From Bacteroidales bacterium (GTDB lineage: Bacteria > Bacteroidota > Bacteroidia > Bacteroidales > UBA932): DNA of 14,344 bases. Shown here piece after piece: positions 6,362 to 13,983 of this stretch. Under the pieces are notes generated by a model. The model had not been told where the DNA came from, did not search any database, and saw only the letters and a list, made by a program, of their open reading frames with translations. Position 1 is the first letter of the stretch. Every line of letters begins with the position of its first letter. Location of the stretch: assembly GCA_017554135.1 (NCBI GenBank), contig JAFZIX010000023.1, forward strand, positions 1 to 14,344. The letters are read 5' to 3'. The position numbers were made by a program, and so were the translations under genes.

Positions 6362-7051
6362 ATGAAAAAGATCATCGCAACCCTCAGCGCGCTGGTGCTC
6401 ATCGCATCGGTTGCAAACGCACAGAACGGCCTCGGCGGCCTGCTCGGTAAAATCTTCGGCGGTGGAAACCAGACCGAAACCACGGCCCAGGACAACGGTT
6501 CTACCGCAGCGTCCACAGCAGAAACCCTGCTCGGCGGCCTGCTCGGCACCGTTATCTCCCAGGTAGTTCCCGTGTCGCTCCCCGGCACCTGGACCTATTG
6601 CGGCATCGCATCTGCAATCGAGACCGAAAATACCCTCACCACCCTTGCCGCATCCGCCTACAAGGAGAAACTCGAGACCAAACTCGACGGCTATCTCCAG
6701 AGAATCGGCATCGTGCCCGGCGTTGCAACCATCACTTTCAACGCGGACAACACATTCTCCATTGCCAGCCAGACCAAGACCATCGCTTCCGGCACCTACA
6801 CCTACGACACCAAGACCAAGGAAATCGTGATGAAACTGGGCAAGGTCTATAGTTACATGACCATGGAAGGAACCGTTACTGCTTCCACCAACGGCGCCCA
6901 GGTGCTCTTCGACGCCAACAAGTTCCTGGCATTCGCAAAGAAGGCCATCAAGGTGGTCGGCGCAGGCAAAGACAATTCCACCCTCAACACGGTTGCCAAC
7001 CTTGCCGAGCAGGTCACCGGCCTGAAACTCGGCTTCGACATGAAGAAATAG
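6362..7051 (+). CDS. Secreted DUF4923-type lipocalin-like protein
   Basis: A 229-residue protein with a clear signal peptide: charged MKK, hydrophobic core IIATLSALVLIASV, and probable cleavage after ANA at about residue 20. There is no lipobox cysteine, so a soluble periplasmic or outer-surface protein is likely. Two copies of LGGLLG (24-29 and 57-62) flank a Q/T/N/S-rich low-complexity stretch. The mature domain (about 75-229) starts GTWTYCGIASAIETEN and continues through a charged helix (SAYKEKLETKLDGYLQRIGI). PGVATITFNADNTFSI follows, then beta-strand segments ending in LKLGFDMKK. This architecture matches the Bacteroidales DUF4923 (lipocalin-like) family; function is unknown. It lies 18 bp after the ThiL-like gene and 6 bp before dnaE, so it may be co-transcribed. 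The family call rests on remembered sequence pattern; the signal peptide is seen directly. Confidence 0.75.
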   Translation: MKKIIATLSALVLIASVANAQNGLGGLLGKIFGGGNQTETTAQDNGSTAASTAETLLGGLLGTVISQVVPVSLPGTWTYCGIASAIETENTLTTLAASAYKEKLETKLDGYLQRIGIVPGVATITFNADNTFSIASQTKTIASGTYTYDTKTKEIVMKLGKVYSYMTMEGTVTASTNGAQVLFDANKFLAFAKKAIKVVGAGKDNSTLNTVANLAEQVTGLKLGFDMKK

Positions 7052-7057
7052 GCGTCC

Positions 7058-10000
7058 ATGGCAAGCTTCGTACCCCTTCACGTCCACACGGAATATTCCA
7101 TCCTCGATGGGATGTCCAACATAAAGAAACTGTTCGCCCGTGCCGACGAACTGAAGATGCCTGGCCTGGCCATCACCGACCATGGCAACATGTATGGCGT
7201 GAAGGAGTTTTTCGATGCCAGCAAGAGTTTTCCCAACATCAAGCCCATCATCGGATGCGAAGCCTACGTTACCCAACACTACGACCATAAGCTCAAAGAC
7301 AACGAGCATAGCAAATACTATCACCTCATCCTGCTGGCAAAGAACCACACGGGCTACAAGAACCTGATGAAGATAGTGTCCACCGGGCATATCGAGGGAA
7401 TGTACTACGGCAAGCCGCGTGTCAGCCACGAGATAATCGAAAAATACCACGAAGGTCTCATCTGCTCCTCCGCCTGCATCGCCGGCGAGATTCCCCGCTG
7501 CATCCTGGCGGGGGACATGGACGGCGCCGACAAGGCCATCGAGTGGCACAAAAGCGTCTTCGGGGAAGATTACTACCTCGAGGTGATGCTCCATAAGACC
7601 GAGGTGCCGGGGTTGTCCCTGGATCTCTACCATCACCAGCAGAAGGTCAACGAGGCCATTTTCGAACTCGCCAAGAAGCACGGAGTGAAGGTGGTGGCCA
7701 CGAACGACACCCACTTCATCCGCCGGGATGACGGCCCCGCGCACGACCGCCTCATCTGCCTCACCACCAACGCGATGGTGAACGACGCCAAGCGCCTCCG
7801 CTACACGCAGCAGGAATACCTGAAGAGCGAGGATGAGATGCTGGCGCTCTTCCCGGAGCATCCGGAGGCGATCTTCAACACCCGCGAGGTGATGGAGAAG
7901 GTGGAGCGCTACGACATCAACAGCGCCCACATCCTCCCAAAATTCACCATAGACCCCGCATTCCTGGCAGAAATCGACAAGTACCTGGAACTCTATAAGG
8001 ACGTCATCGACCGCGGGCGGAACGACGAGAAAGGCAACTACCGAGGGGATGAATTCTGCCGCTCGGTCGCCTACCTCTGCCATCTTACCTGGGAAGGTGC
8101 CCGCGAGCGCTACGGCGAAGCCATCGATACCGATACCGACCTTCGCGAGCGCATCGACTTCGAACTGAAGACCATCTCCTACATGGGCTTCCCGGACTAC
8201 TTCCTAATCGTGCAGGACTTCATCAACTGGGCCAAGCGCAACGGAATCTCGGTAGGCCCCGGGCGAGGCAGCGCCGCCGGCAGCGTGGTATCCTACTGCC
8301 TCCGCATCACCAACCTCGACCCCGTCAAGTACGACCTCCTCTTCGAGCGCTTCCTTAACCCCGAGCGAATCTCCATGCCGGATATCGACGTAGACTTCGA
8401 CGACGAGGGCCGCTACCGGGTAATCCAGTACGTGCAGGACCTCTACGGCGCCGACCATATCTCCCACGTCATCACCTTCGGCACGATGGCCGCCAAGCTC
8501 GCTGTCAAGGACGTGGCGCGCGTGAGCGACCTGGCCCTCAGCGAGAGCAACCGCCTCACCAAACTCATCCCCGACCGCCCCTTCGTGGTCAAGGAAAACG
8601 GGATGGAGGTGGAGAAGAAGCCCACGCTGGAGAACTGCTTCAAGTACGTGCCCGAACTCAAGAAGGAATATGAGGAGGGCGAGCCGCTGGTGCGCGAGGT
8701 GCTGGAATATGCCAAGCGCCTGGAAGGCTGTGTCCGCCAGGTCGGCATCCACGCCTGCGCCATGATCATCGGCCGCGGGGACCTCACCGACTACATCCCC
8801 ATCACGATGGCGGAGGATAAGGCCACCGGGCAGAAGGTCTGGGTCAGCCAGTACGAGGGTTCGCAGATTGAGGACGTCGGCATGCTGAAGATGGACTTCC
8901 TCGGGCTCAAGACGCTCTCCATCATCTCCCGCTGCCTAGCCCTCATCAAAAAACGCAACCCCAAGGCGCTCGGGCCGAACTTCGACATAGAGAATATCCC
9001 CATCGACGACCCCGCTACCTTCGACCTTTATTCCCGCGGCGATACCAAGTCCGTGTTCCAGTTCGAATCCGGCGGCATGCGCGAGTGGCTGATGAAACTG
9101 CATCCCACCCGCTTCGAGGACCTCATCGCTATGAACGCTCTCTACCGGCCGGGCCCGATGGACTACATCCCCGACTTCGTGGCGGGCAAGAACGACCCTT
9201 CCAAGGTGCATTACGACCTCCCGGAAATGGAAGGCCTGCTGAAAGAAACCTACGGCGTCACGGTCTACCAGGAGCAGGTCATGCGCCTCTCGCAGGAACT
9301 GGCCGGTTTCTCCAAGGGCAAGGCGGATAAACTCCGCAAGGCTATGGGTAAGAAGAAGAAGGATATCCTCGATGGCCTGAAGGTGGATTTCATGGAGGGT
9401 GCGGAAGCCAAGGGCCTGCCCGCAAAGACGCTGGAGAAGATCTGGAGCGACTGGGAGGCGTTCGCGAAGTACGCGTTCAACAAGAGCCACGCCACCTGCT
9501 ATGCCTGGGTCAGCTACCAGACCGCCTGGCTCAAGGCCCATTTCCCCAGCGAATTCCAGGCCTCCAACCTCACCCAGCAGAGTTCCAACATGGACGAACT
9601 CAAGGAGGTGATGGCGGACTGCAAGAAGGGCGGCATCAAGGTCCTGAACCCCGATATCAACGAGTCCGACAAGGACTTCAGCGTCAATAAGGAAGGAGAC
9701 ATCCGCTTCGGCCTCGGCGGCCTCAAGGGCTTCGGCGAGAACGTGGTGAACGCCATCATGGACGAGCGCAGCCAGGGCGGCGGTTATTCCGATGTATGGG
9801 AGTTCATGGAAAGGATGGCGCTCTACAGTCAGAAGATGGACAAGCCGGTGAACGTCAACCGCAAGGCCCTGGAGACCCTGGTGAATGCCGGAGCCTTCGA
9901 TTCTTTCGGCTACAAGCGTGGGCAGTTCTTCACACCCGGCAAGAGCGGTGAACTCTTCATCGACGAACTCGTGCGCTACGCAGATCTCTACCGCAACGAC

Positions 10001-10777
10001 CAGATCGATAGCGCCAGTTCGCTCTTCGGCGAGGTGGAGGAGATGAAGCCGCAGCGGCCGGAGATGCCCATGTTCTTAGGTGAAGAGGATGTGTTGGATA
10101 TCCTGCAGAAAGAGAAAGAGGTGGTGGGAATGTATCTCTCCTCCCACCCTCTGGACAGCCACGCCTTCGAGATTGAGAATTTTACCAATTGCAAGTTGGC
10201 GGAGTTGCCACAGAAGATAGACGAGCAGGAAAAGGCCGGCAAGGCCCTTAAAACGACCGTGGCAGGCATCGTGACCGATGTGAAGCAGATAACCACCCGC
10301 AACGGCCAGCCGGGCGGCAGGATCGTCCTGGAGGATTACAGCGGCACCTACGAACTTGCGCTGTTCGGCAAGGACTACGAAAACTTCATGCCTTACATGA
10401 AACTGCACGAGCAACTTTTCATCGAGGGCGAGATTTCAGAGCGTTTCCGCATCAAGCCTGAAGATAAGGCCCAGGGCAAGCGTGCGCCATATAATTTCAA
10501 GATCCGCAAAATCTCCCTGCTCGGCAATATATCAGAGGATATGGTGAAGTCCTTCGCCATCAACATCGACTCCGTTCAACTGAACGAGAAGTTCCGCAAG
10601 GACCTTGTGCACCTGATCAAATCTTTCCCCGGCAAGACACCCCTCAGCGTTTTCCTCTTCGACGCCCACACCGGCTACCGCGTGGAACTCCAGTCCAAGA
10701 AATTCTCCATCACCGTCTGCGCCGACTTTCTCTCCGGCCTGGAGCATTTGGGAATCAGTTATAATATAGGTAAATAA
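7058..10777 (+). CDS. dnaE: DnaE, DNA polymerase III alpha subunit
   Basis: A 1239-residue C-family replicative polymerase. The N-terminal PHP domain has HVHTEYSILDG (H8, H10, D17), TDHGN (D41, H42), E68 in GCEAY, H89, C140 in SACIAGEI, and D217/H219 in NDTHF. These look like an intact metal site, unlike E. coli DnaE where it is degenerate. PGRGSAAGSVVSYCL (401-415) and the catalytic acidic residues in MPDIDVDF (D442, D444, D446) plus D613 in LKMDFLG form the polymerase active site. The fingers and thumb blocks are present, for example YRPGPMDYIPDFV and FNKSHATCYAWVSYQTAWLK. A tandem HhH region lies near 863-925 (GLGGLKGFGENVV), and an OB fold near 1065-1140 (TTVAGIVTDVKQI). The internal clamp-binding position reads ASSLF (986-990). 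The ATG at 7058 is 6 bp after the upstream stop. The gene ends at a strong hairpin terminator. Confidence 0.98.
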   Translation: MASFVPLHVHTEYSILDGMSNIKKLFARADELKMPGLAITDHGNMYGVKEFFDASKSFPNIKPIIGCEAYVTQHYDHKLKDNEHSKYYHLILLAKNHTGYKNLMKIVSTGHIEGMYYGKPRVSHEIIEKYHEGLICSSACIAGEIPRCILAGDMDGADKAIEWHKSVFGEDYYLEVMLHKTEVPGLSLDLYHHQQKVNEAIFELAKKHGVKVVATNDTHFIRRDDGPAHDRLICLTTNAMVNDAKRLRYTQQEYLKSEDEMLALFPEHPEAIFNTREVMEKVERYDINSAHILPKFTIDPAFLAEIDKYLELYKDVIDRGRNDEKGNYRGDEFCRSVAYLCHLTWEGARERYGEAIDTDTDLRERIDFELKTISYMGFPDYFLIVQDFINWAKRNGISVGPGRGSAAGSVVSYCLRITNLDPVKYDLLFERFLNPERISMPDIDVDFDDEGRYRVIQYVQDLYGADHISHVITFGTMAAKLAVKDVARVSDLALSESNRLTKLIPDRPFVVKENGMEVEKKPTLENCFKYVPELKKEYEEGEPLVREVLEYAKRLEGCVRQVGIHACAMIIGRGDLTDYIPITMAEDKATGQKVWVSQYEGSQIEDVGMLKMDFLGLKTLSIISRCLALIKKRNPKALGPNFDIENIPIDDPATFDLYSRGDTKSVFQFESGGMREWLMKLHPTRFEDLIAMNALYRPGPMDYIPDFVAGKNDPSKVHYDLPEMEGLLKETYGVTVYQEQVMRLSQELAGFSKGKADKLRKAMGKKKKDILDGLKVDFMEGAEAKGLPAKTLEKIWSDWEAFAKYAFNKSHATCYAWVSYQTAWLKAHFPSEFQASNLTQQSSNMDELKEVMADCKKGGIKVLNPDINESDKDFSVNKEGDIRFGLGGLKGFGENVVNAIMDERSQGGGYSDVWEFMERMALYSQKMDKPVNVNRKALETLVNAGAFDSFGYKRGQFFTPGKSGELFIDELVRYADLYRNDQIDSASSLFGEVEEMKPQRPEMPMFLGEEDVLDILQKEKEVVGMYLSSHPLDSHAFEIENFTNCKLAELPQKIDEQEKAGKALKTTVAGIVTDVKQITTRNGQPGGRIVLEDYSGTYELALFGKDYENFMPYMKLHEQLFIEGEISERFRIKPEDKAQGKRAPYNFKIRKISLLGNISEDMVKSFAINIDSVQLNEKFRKDLVHLIKSFPGKTPLSVFLFDAHTGYRVELQSKKFSITVCADFLSGLEHLGISYNIGK

Positions 10778-10778
10778 A

Positions 10779-10808
10779 AAAACGTCCGGTCGAAAGGCCG
10801 GACGTTTT
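10779..10808. terminator. Bidirectional rho-independent terminator between dnaE and secDF
   Basis: An 11-bp perfect stem, AAAACGTCCGG (10779-10789) paired with CCGGACGTTTT (10798-10808), extends inward by a T-G and a C-G pair that close a GAAA tetraloop (10792-10795). On the plus strand it is followed by TTTTCTTTCT (10805-10814). On the minus strand the complement of the A7 run at 10776-10782 gives T7. It lies 2 bp after the dnaE stop and about 16 bp from the secDF stop, so it serves both convergent genes. Confidence 0.9.
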
Positions 10809-10824
10809 CTTTCTGCAAAGACTC

Positions 10825-13800
10825 TTATTTCTTCGCGAGTTTCTTGGTGCTGTCGAACATCACGGGGGTACCGATCATGATGGAAGCGTAGGTTCCGATG
10901 AGGATACCGAGGATGAGGGCGACGCTCAGACCGCGGATGCTCTCGCCTCCGAAGATTGCGATGGCAACCATAGGAAGGAGGGTGGAGACCGAGGTGTTCA
11001 CCGTACGGGTCAGGGTCGCATTGAGACTCTTGTTCACCGTGCTGGCGAAGTCGTCGTTCGGGTGCAGCATCTTGTTCTCACGGATACGGTCGAAGATAAC
11101 CACGTTATCGTTGATGGCGTAACCGATAATGGTCAGGATAGCGGCGATGAAGGTCTGGTCGACATCAAGGTTGAACGGCAGGATTCCCGTGAACAGGGAG
11201 AAGAAGCCGATGACGATGATGGCCGTATGGGCGAGGGAAACCACGCCGCCGAGACCCCAGTTCCATCCGCGGAAGCGCAGAGCGATGTAACCGAAGATGA
11301 TGATGAGGGCCAGGATGACGGCGATGATTGCATCGCGGCGGATATCGCTTGCGATGGATGCGCCCACCTTGTCGGAGGAGATGATACCGTTCGGGTTCTC
11401 CAGCGTCTGGGTGAAGTCGCCAAGGGTCATATCCTGCACGAACATTCCCTTCAATGCCTCGAAGAGCATGCCTTCGATTTCAGCATCGACGGTGGAAGAC
11501 TCGTCCTCGATCTTGTAGGAGGTCGTGATCTTCATCTGGCTGTCACCACCGAACTGCTTCACCTCGACGGAAGAAGCCTTGATGTTCTCGTCGGCTGCGG
11601 CTGCAGCATCGAACACCTCGTTCACGGCGTGACGGACATCCTCAGCAAGCACGGGCTTGTCGAAGCGTACGACATAGGTGCGGCCGCCTGTGAAATCAAC
11701 ACCATAGGTAAAGCCCTTGGTGAAGATGCTGGCGAGCGAGATGACGATCACGATACCGGAAATGATGTAAGACCACTTGCGGCCACCGAGGAAGTTGATG
11801 TGAGTGTTCTTGAGGAAGTTCTTCGTTATGTTGTTCTCGAAGGAGACGTTCTTGCCCTTCGCAACGCGGCCGTCGATGATGAGGCGGGTGATGAAGATAG
11901 CGGTGAGCATCGAAGTGATGATACCGATGATCAGGGTGGTTGCGAAGCCCTTCACAGGACCTGAACCGAAGAAGAAGAGAACCAGACCGGTGAGCAGGGT
12001 GGTGATCTGACCGTCGATAATGGCGGAGTATGCGTTGGAATATCCGTCCGCAACAGCCTTGCTCAGGCCCTTGCCCGCCTTGAGTTCTTCCTTGATACGC
12101 TCATAAATAATGACGTTGGCGTCCACGGCCATACCCAGGGTCAACACCAAACCGGCGATACCGGGCAGGGTCAGAACCGCACCGAAGGATGCGAGGGTGC
12201 CGAAGAGGAGAACAACGTTGGTGAGCAATGCGGCATCGGCCACAAGACCCGCTCCCTTGTAGAAGAGGATCATGTAGAGGAGCACCAGGATGAAGGCGAT
12301 GAGGAAGGAAATCATACCGTCCTTGATGGACTTGGCACCCAGGGAAGGACCCACGACCTGCTCCTGAACGATGGTTGCAGGGGCGGGGAGTTTACCGGAC
12401 TTGAGAACGTTCACAAGGTCGGTGGCCTCATCCACGGTGAAGTGGCCGGAAATCTCGGAGTTGCCTCCGCTGATCTCGCCGTTGACCACAGGGTAGGAAT
12501 AGACGGTGCCGTCCAGCACGATGGCGATCTGCTTGCCGATATTGTCCTTGGTAAGGTGGGCCCAGATGTTGGCGCCCTCGGCGTTCATGTTCATCGAGAC
12601 CTTGGGCTCGCCGTTGGTGCGGGAGTCGTAGGTGACACTGGCATTGGTGATCACGCTACCGTCCAGAGGGGCCTGTCCGTCGCGGGAAGAGGCCTTGATG
12701 GCGACGAGTTCATAGATGTTCTCGGTGTTGCCGACGGGTTTCACGCTCCACATAGGGCGGAATTCGGCGGGGAAGAGAGCCGCAATCTGAGGCATAGCCA
12801 GATAACGGTTCACCTTTGCGGTGTCGGCGGAAGTGGCATAACCGATGCATGCGCCGGCGTTCTGCTGGACAGGAGAGAGAACTGCGTAGAGAGGATTGGC
12901 GGCCTTGTAGGCCTTCATGTTTGCATCTTCGTTCTCGGTGTTGCTGATTTCCTCAGCCACGATGTCGTCCTCTGCGGGAGCGGCAGCCTGCACAGGAGCC
13001 TCATTCTCCTCTGCGAGAATGCCCGCGAGGACTTCATTTGCTTCTGCGAGATAAGGGGCGATTTCGCCGTTTTCGAACGTTGTCCAGAACTCGAGGGATG
13101 CGGTGCCCTGGAGGAGTTTACGCACACGCTCAGGCTCTTTCACGCCCGGGAGTTCGACGAGGATACGTCCGGAGTTTCCAAGTTTCTGGATGGAAGGCTG
13201 GGTGACGCCGAAACGGTCGATACGGTTGCGGAGAACATTGAACGAGTTGGCCACTGCGCTCTCGGCCTCTTTCTTGATGACGGAAAGAACCTCTGCGTTG
13301 GTGGACTCGGGCTTGATGCTCTCGCGCATCTCGTAGGTTCCGAAGATCTGGCTGAGCCTTGCGCCGCCGGTAACTTCTTCCCAAGCCTCACCGAAAAGGG
13401 TGATGAAATCGGACTGGGAGTTGACGCTGCGGGTCTTGGCGAGGCCGAGTGCCTGGAGGAACTGAGGATCGACGCTATTGCCGGAGAGGGCCTTCACAAG
13501 GTCTTCGAGTTGAACCTGAAGCATCACGTTCATACCGCCCTTGAGGTCGAGGCCGAGGTTGATCTCCTTGGACCTTACATCCTTGAATTTGTAACCGAAA
13601 TAAACTTTCTCATTGGAAATGGAGTCAGTATACCATTTCTGCTGTTCCTTCTTGATGGAGTCAAGATAATAGGCCTGGTCTTCTGCTGCCACGCGGGCGA
13701 ATGCAGGAGTCTCCTGGACTGCTATTGCTGCGGCCTCGGCATACTTCTTTGCCTTGTTGTTCTGGAGAGCAGTCACCAGGGTGAAGGAAAGCTGCCAGAA

Positions 13801-13854
13801 GCAAGCGATAAGCAGCAGGATGGCCACTAATCTGATTGCACCTTTACTTTGCAT
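10825..13854 (-). CDS. secDF: SecDF, fused protein translocase accessory subunit
   Basis: A 1009-residue fusion of SecD and SecF, as found in many Bacteroidota. It is an RND-type inner-membrane protein that uses the proton gradient to pull exported proteins across after SecYEG. TM1 is at about 7-28. The large periplasmic P1 region (about 30-512) includes GLDLKGGMNVML (101-112), NVLRNRIDRFGVTQPSI (206-222) and ILVELPGV. The SecD membrane block (about 514-660) carries GMAVDANVIIYERIKEEL, where D578 matches E. coli SecD D519. The SecF half begins with a TM at about 694-712, then GVDFTGGRTYVV (718-729). Its membrane block from about 840 contains GYAINDNVVIFDRIREN, with D916 matching SecF D213. 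An acidic A/E/D-rich insertion lies in P1 at about 281-312. The start ATG is preceded by a promoter at 13904-13911. No yajC is adjacent. Confidence 0.97.
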   Translation of the reverse strand: MQSKGAIRLVAILLLIACFWQLSFTLVTALQNNKAKKYAEAAAIAVQETPAFARVAAEDQAYYLDSIKKEQQKWYTDSISNEKVYFGYKFKDVRSKEINLGLDLKGGMNVMLQVQLEDLVKALSGNSVDPQFLQALGLAKTRSVNSQSDFITLFGEAWEEVTGGARLSQIFGTYEMRESIKPESTNAEVLSVIKKEAESAVANSFNVLRNRIDRFGVTQPSIQKLGNSGRILVELPGVKEPERVRKLLQGTASLEFWTTFENGEIAPYLAEANEVLAGILAEENEAPVQAAAPAEDDIVAEEISNTENEDANMKAYKAANPLYAVLSPVQQNAGACIGYATSADTAKVNRYLAMPQIAALFPAEFRPMWSVKPVGNTENIYELVAIKASSRDGQAPLDGSVITNASVTYDSRTNGEPKVSMNMNAEGANIWAHLTKDNIGKQIAIVLDGTVYSYPVVNGEISGGNSEISGHFTVDEATDLVNVLKSGKLPAPATIVQEQVVGPSLGAKSIKDGMISFLIAFILVLLYMILFYKGAGLVADAALLTNVVLLFGTLASFGAVLTLPGIAGLVLTLGMAVDANVIIYERIKEELKAGKGLSKAVADGYSNAYSAIIDGQITTLLTGLVLFFFGSGPVKGFATTLIIGIITSMLTAIFITRLIIDGRVAKGKNVSFENNITKNFLKNTHINFLGGRKWSYIISGIVIVISLASIFTKGFTYGVDFTGGRTYVVRFDKPVLAEDVRHAVNEVFDAAAAADENIKASSVEVKQFGGDSQMKITTSYKIEDESSTVDAEIEGMLFEALKGMFVQDMTLGDFTQTLENPNGIISSDKVGASIASDIRRDAIIAVILALIIIFGYIALRFRGWNWGLGGVVSLAHTAIIVIGFFSLFTGILPFNLDVDQTFIAAILTIIGYAINDNVVIFDRIRENKMLHPNDDFASTVNKSLNATLTRTVNTSVSTLLPMVAIAIFGGESIRGLSVALILGILIGTYASIMIGTPVMFDSTKKLAKK

Positions 13855-13903
13855 AACGAAATATTAAGTTTTAATTAAAAATTAAATTCAGCGAATTAGC
13901 CCG

Positions 13904-13911
13904 CAAAGTTA
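13904..13911 (-). promoter_or_regulatory. Bacteroidota -7 promoter element for secDF
   Basis: On the minus strand this reads TAACTTTG, an exact TAnnTTTG match. The predicted transcription start is near 13897, giving an AT-rich leader of about 43 nt that includes the palindrome TTTTAATTAAAA (13869-13880). A run of nine T (13914-13922) lies just upstream and reads as an A9 tract on the secDF strand. I see no clear TTG at the -33 position. Confidence 0.6.
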
Positions 13912-13952
13912 CGTTTTTTTTTCAATAAAGAAATTATCTGCCCGTTATTTCT

Positions 13953-13960
13953 TACTTTTG
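13953..13960 (+). promoter_or_regulatory. Bacteroidota -7 promoter element for the gene at 13984
   Basis: TACTTTTG is an exact match to TAnnTTTG. The predicted start near 13967 leaves a leader of about 17 nt before the ATG at 13984. It is divergent from the secDF promoter, with about 41 bp between the two -7 boxes. No good -33 TTG is visible at the normal spacing. The rest of the 129-bp gap (13855-13983) holds AT-rich leader sequence and no small gene or RNA that I can recognise. Confidence 0.55.
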
Positions 13961-13983
13961 TAGGTTGTATTGTAGGCATTTTA

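Noticed and set aside
6347..8083. Long minus-strand open frame (578 residues) opposite the DUF4923-like gene and the start of dnaE
   Set aside because: Its composition (runs of V, L, H, G, E) is the mirror of codon bias in the genes on the plus strand. It has no domain signature and overlaps two well-supported genes.
12442..13830. Plus-strand open frame of 462 residues opposite secDF, and a similar one at 11062-11964
   Set aside because: Both lie wholly within secDF antisense. Their residue bias comes from GC-rich third positions of secDF, and neither has a promoter or a family signature.
13869..13880. Palindrome TTTTAATTAAAA in the secDF leader
   Set aside because: It is in a very AT-rich leader where such palindromes are expected by chance, and no second copy or known operator pattern was seen.
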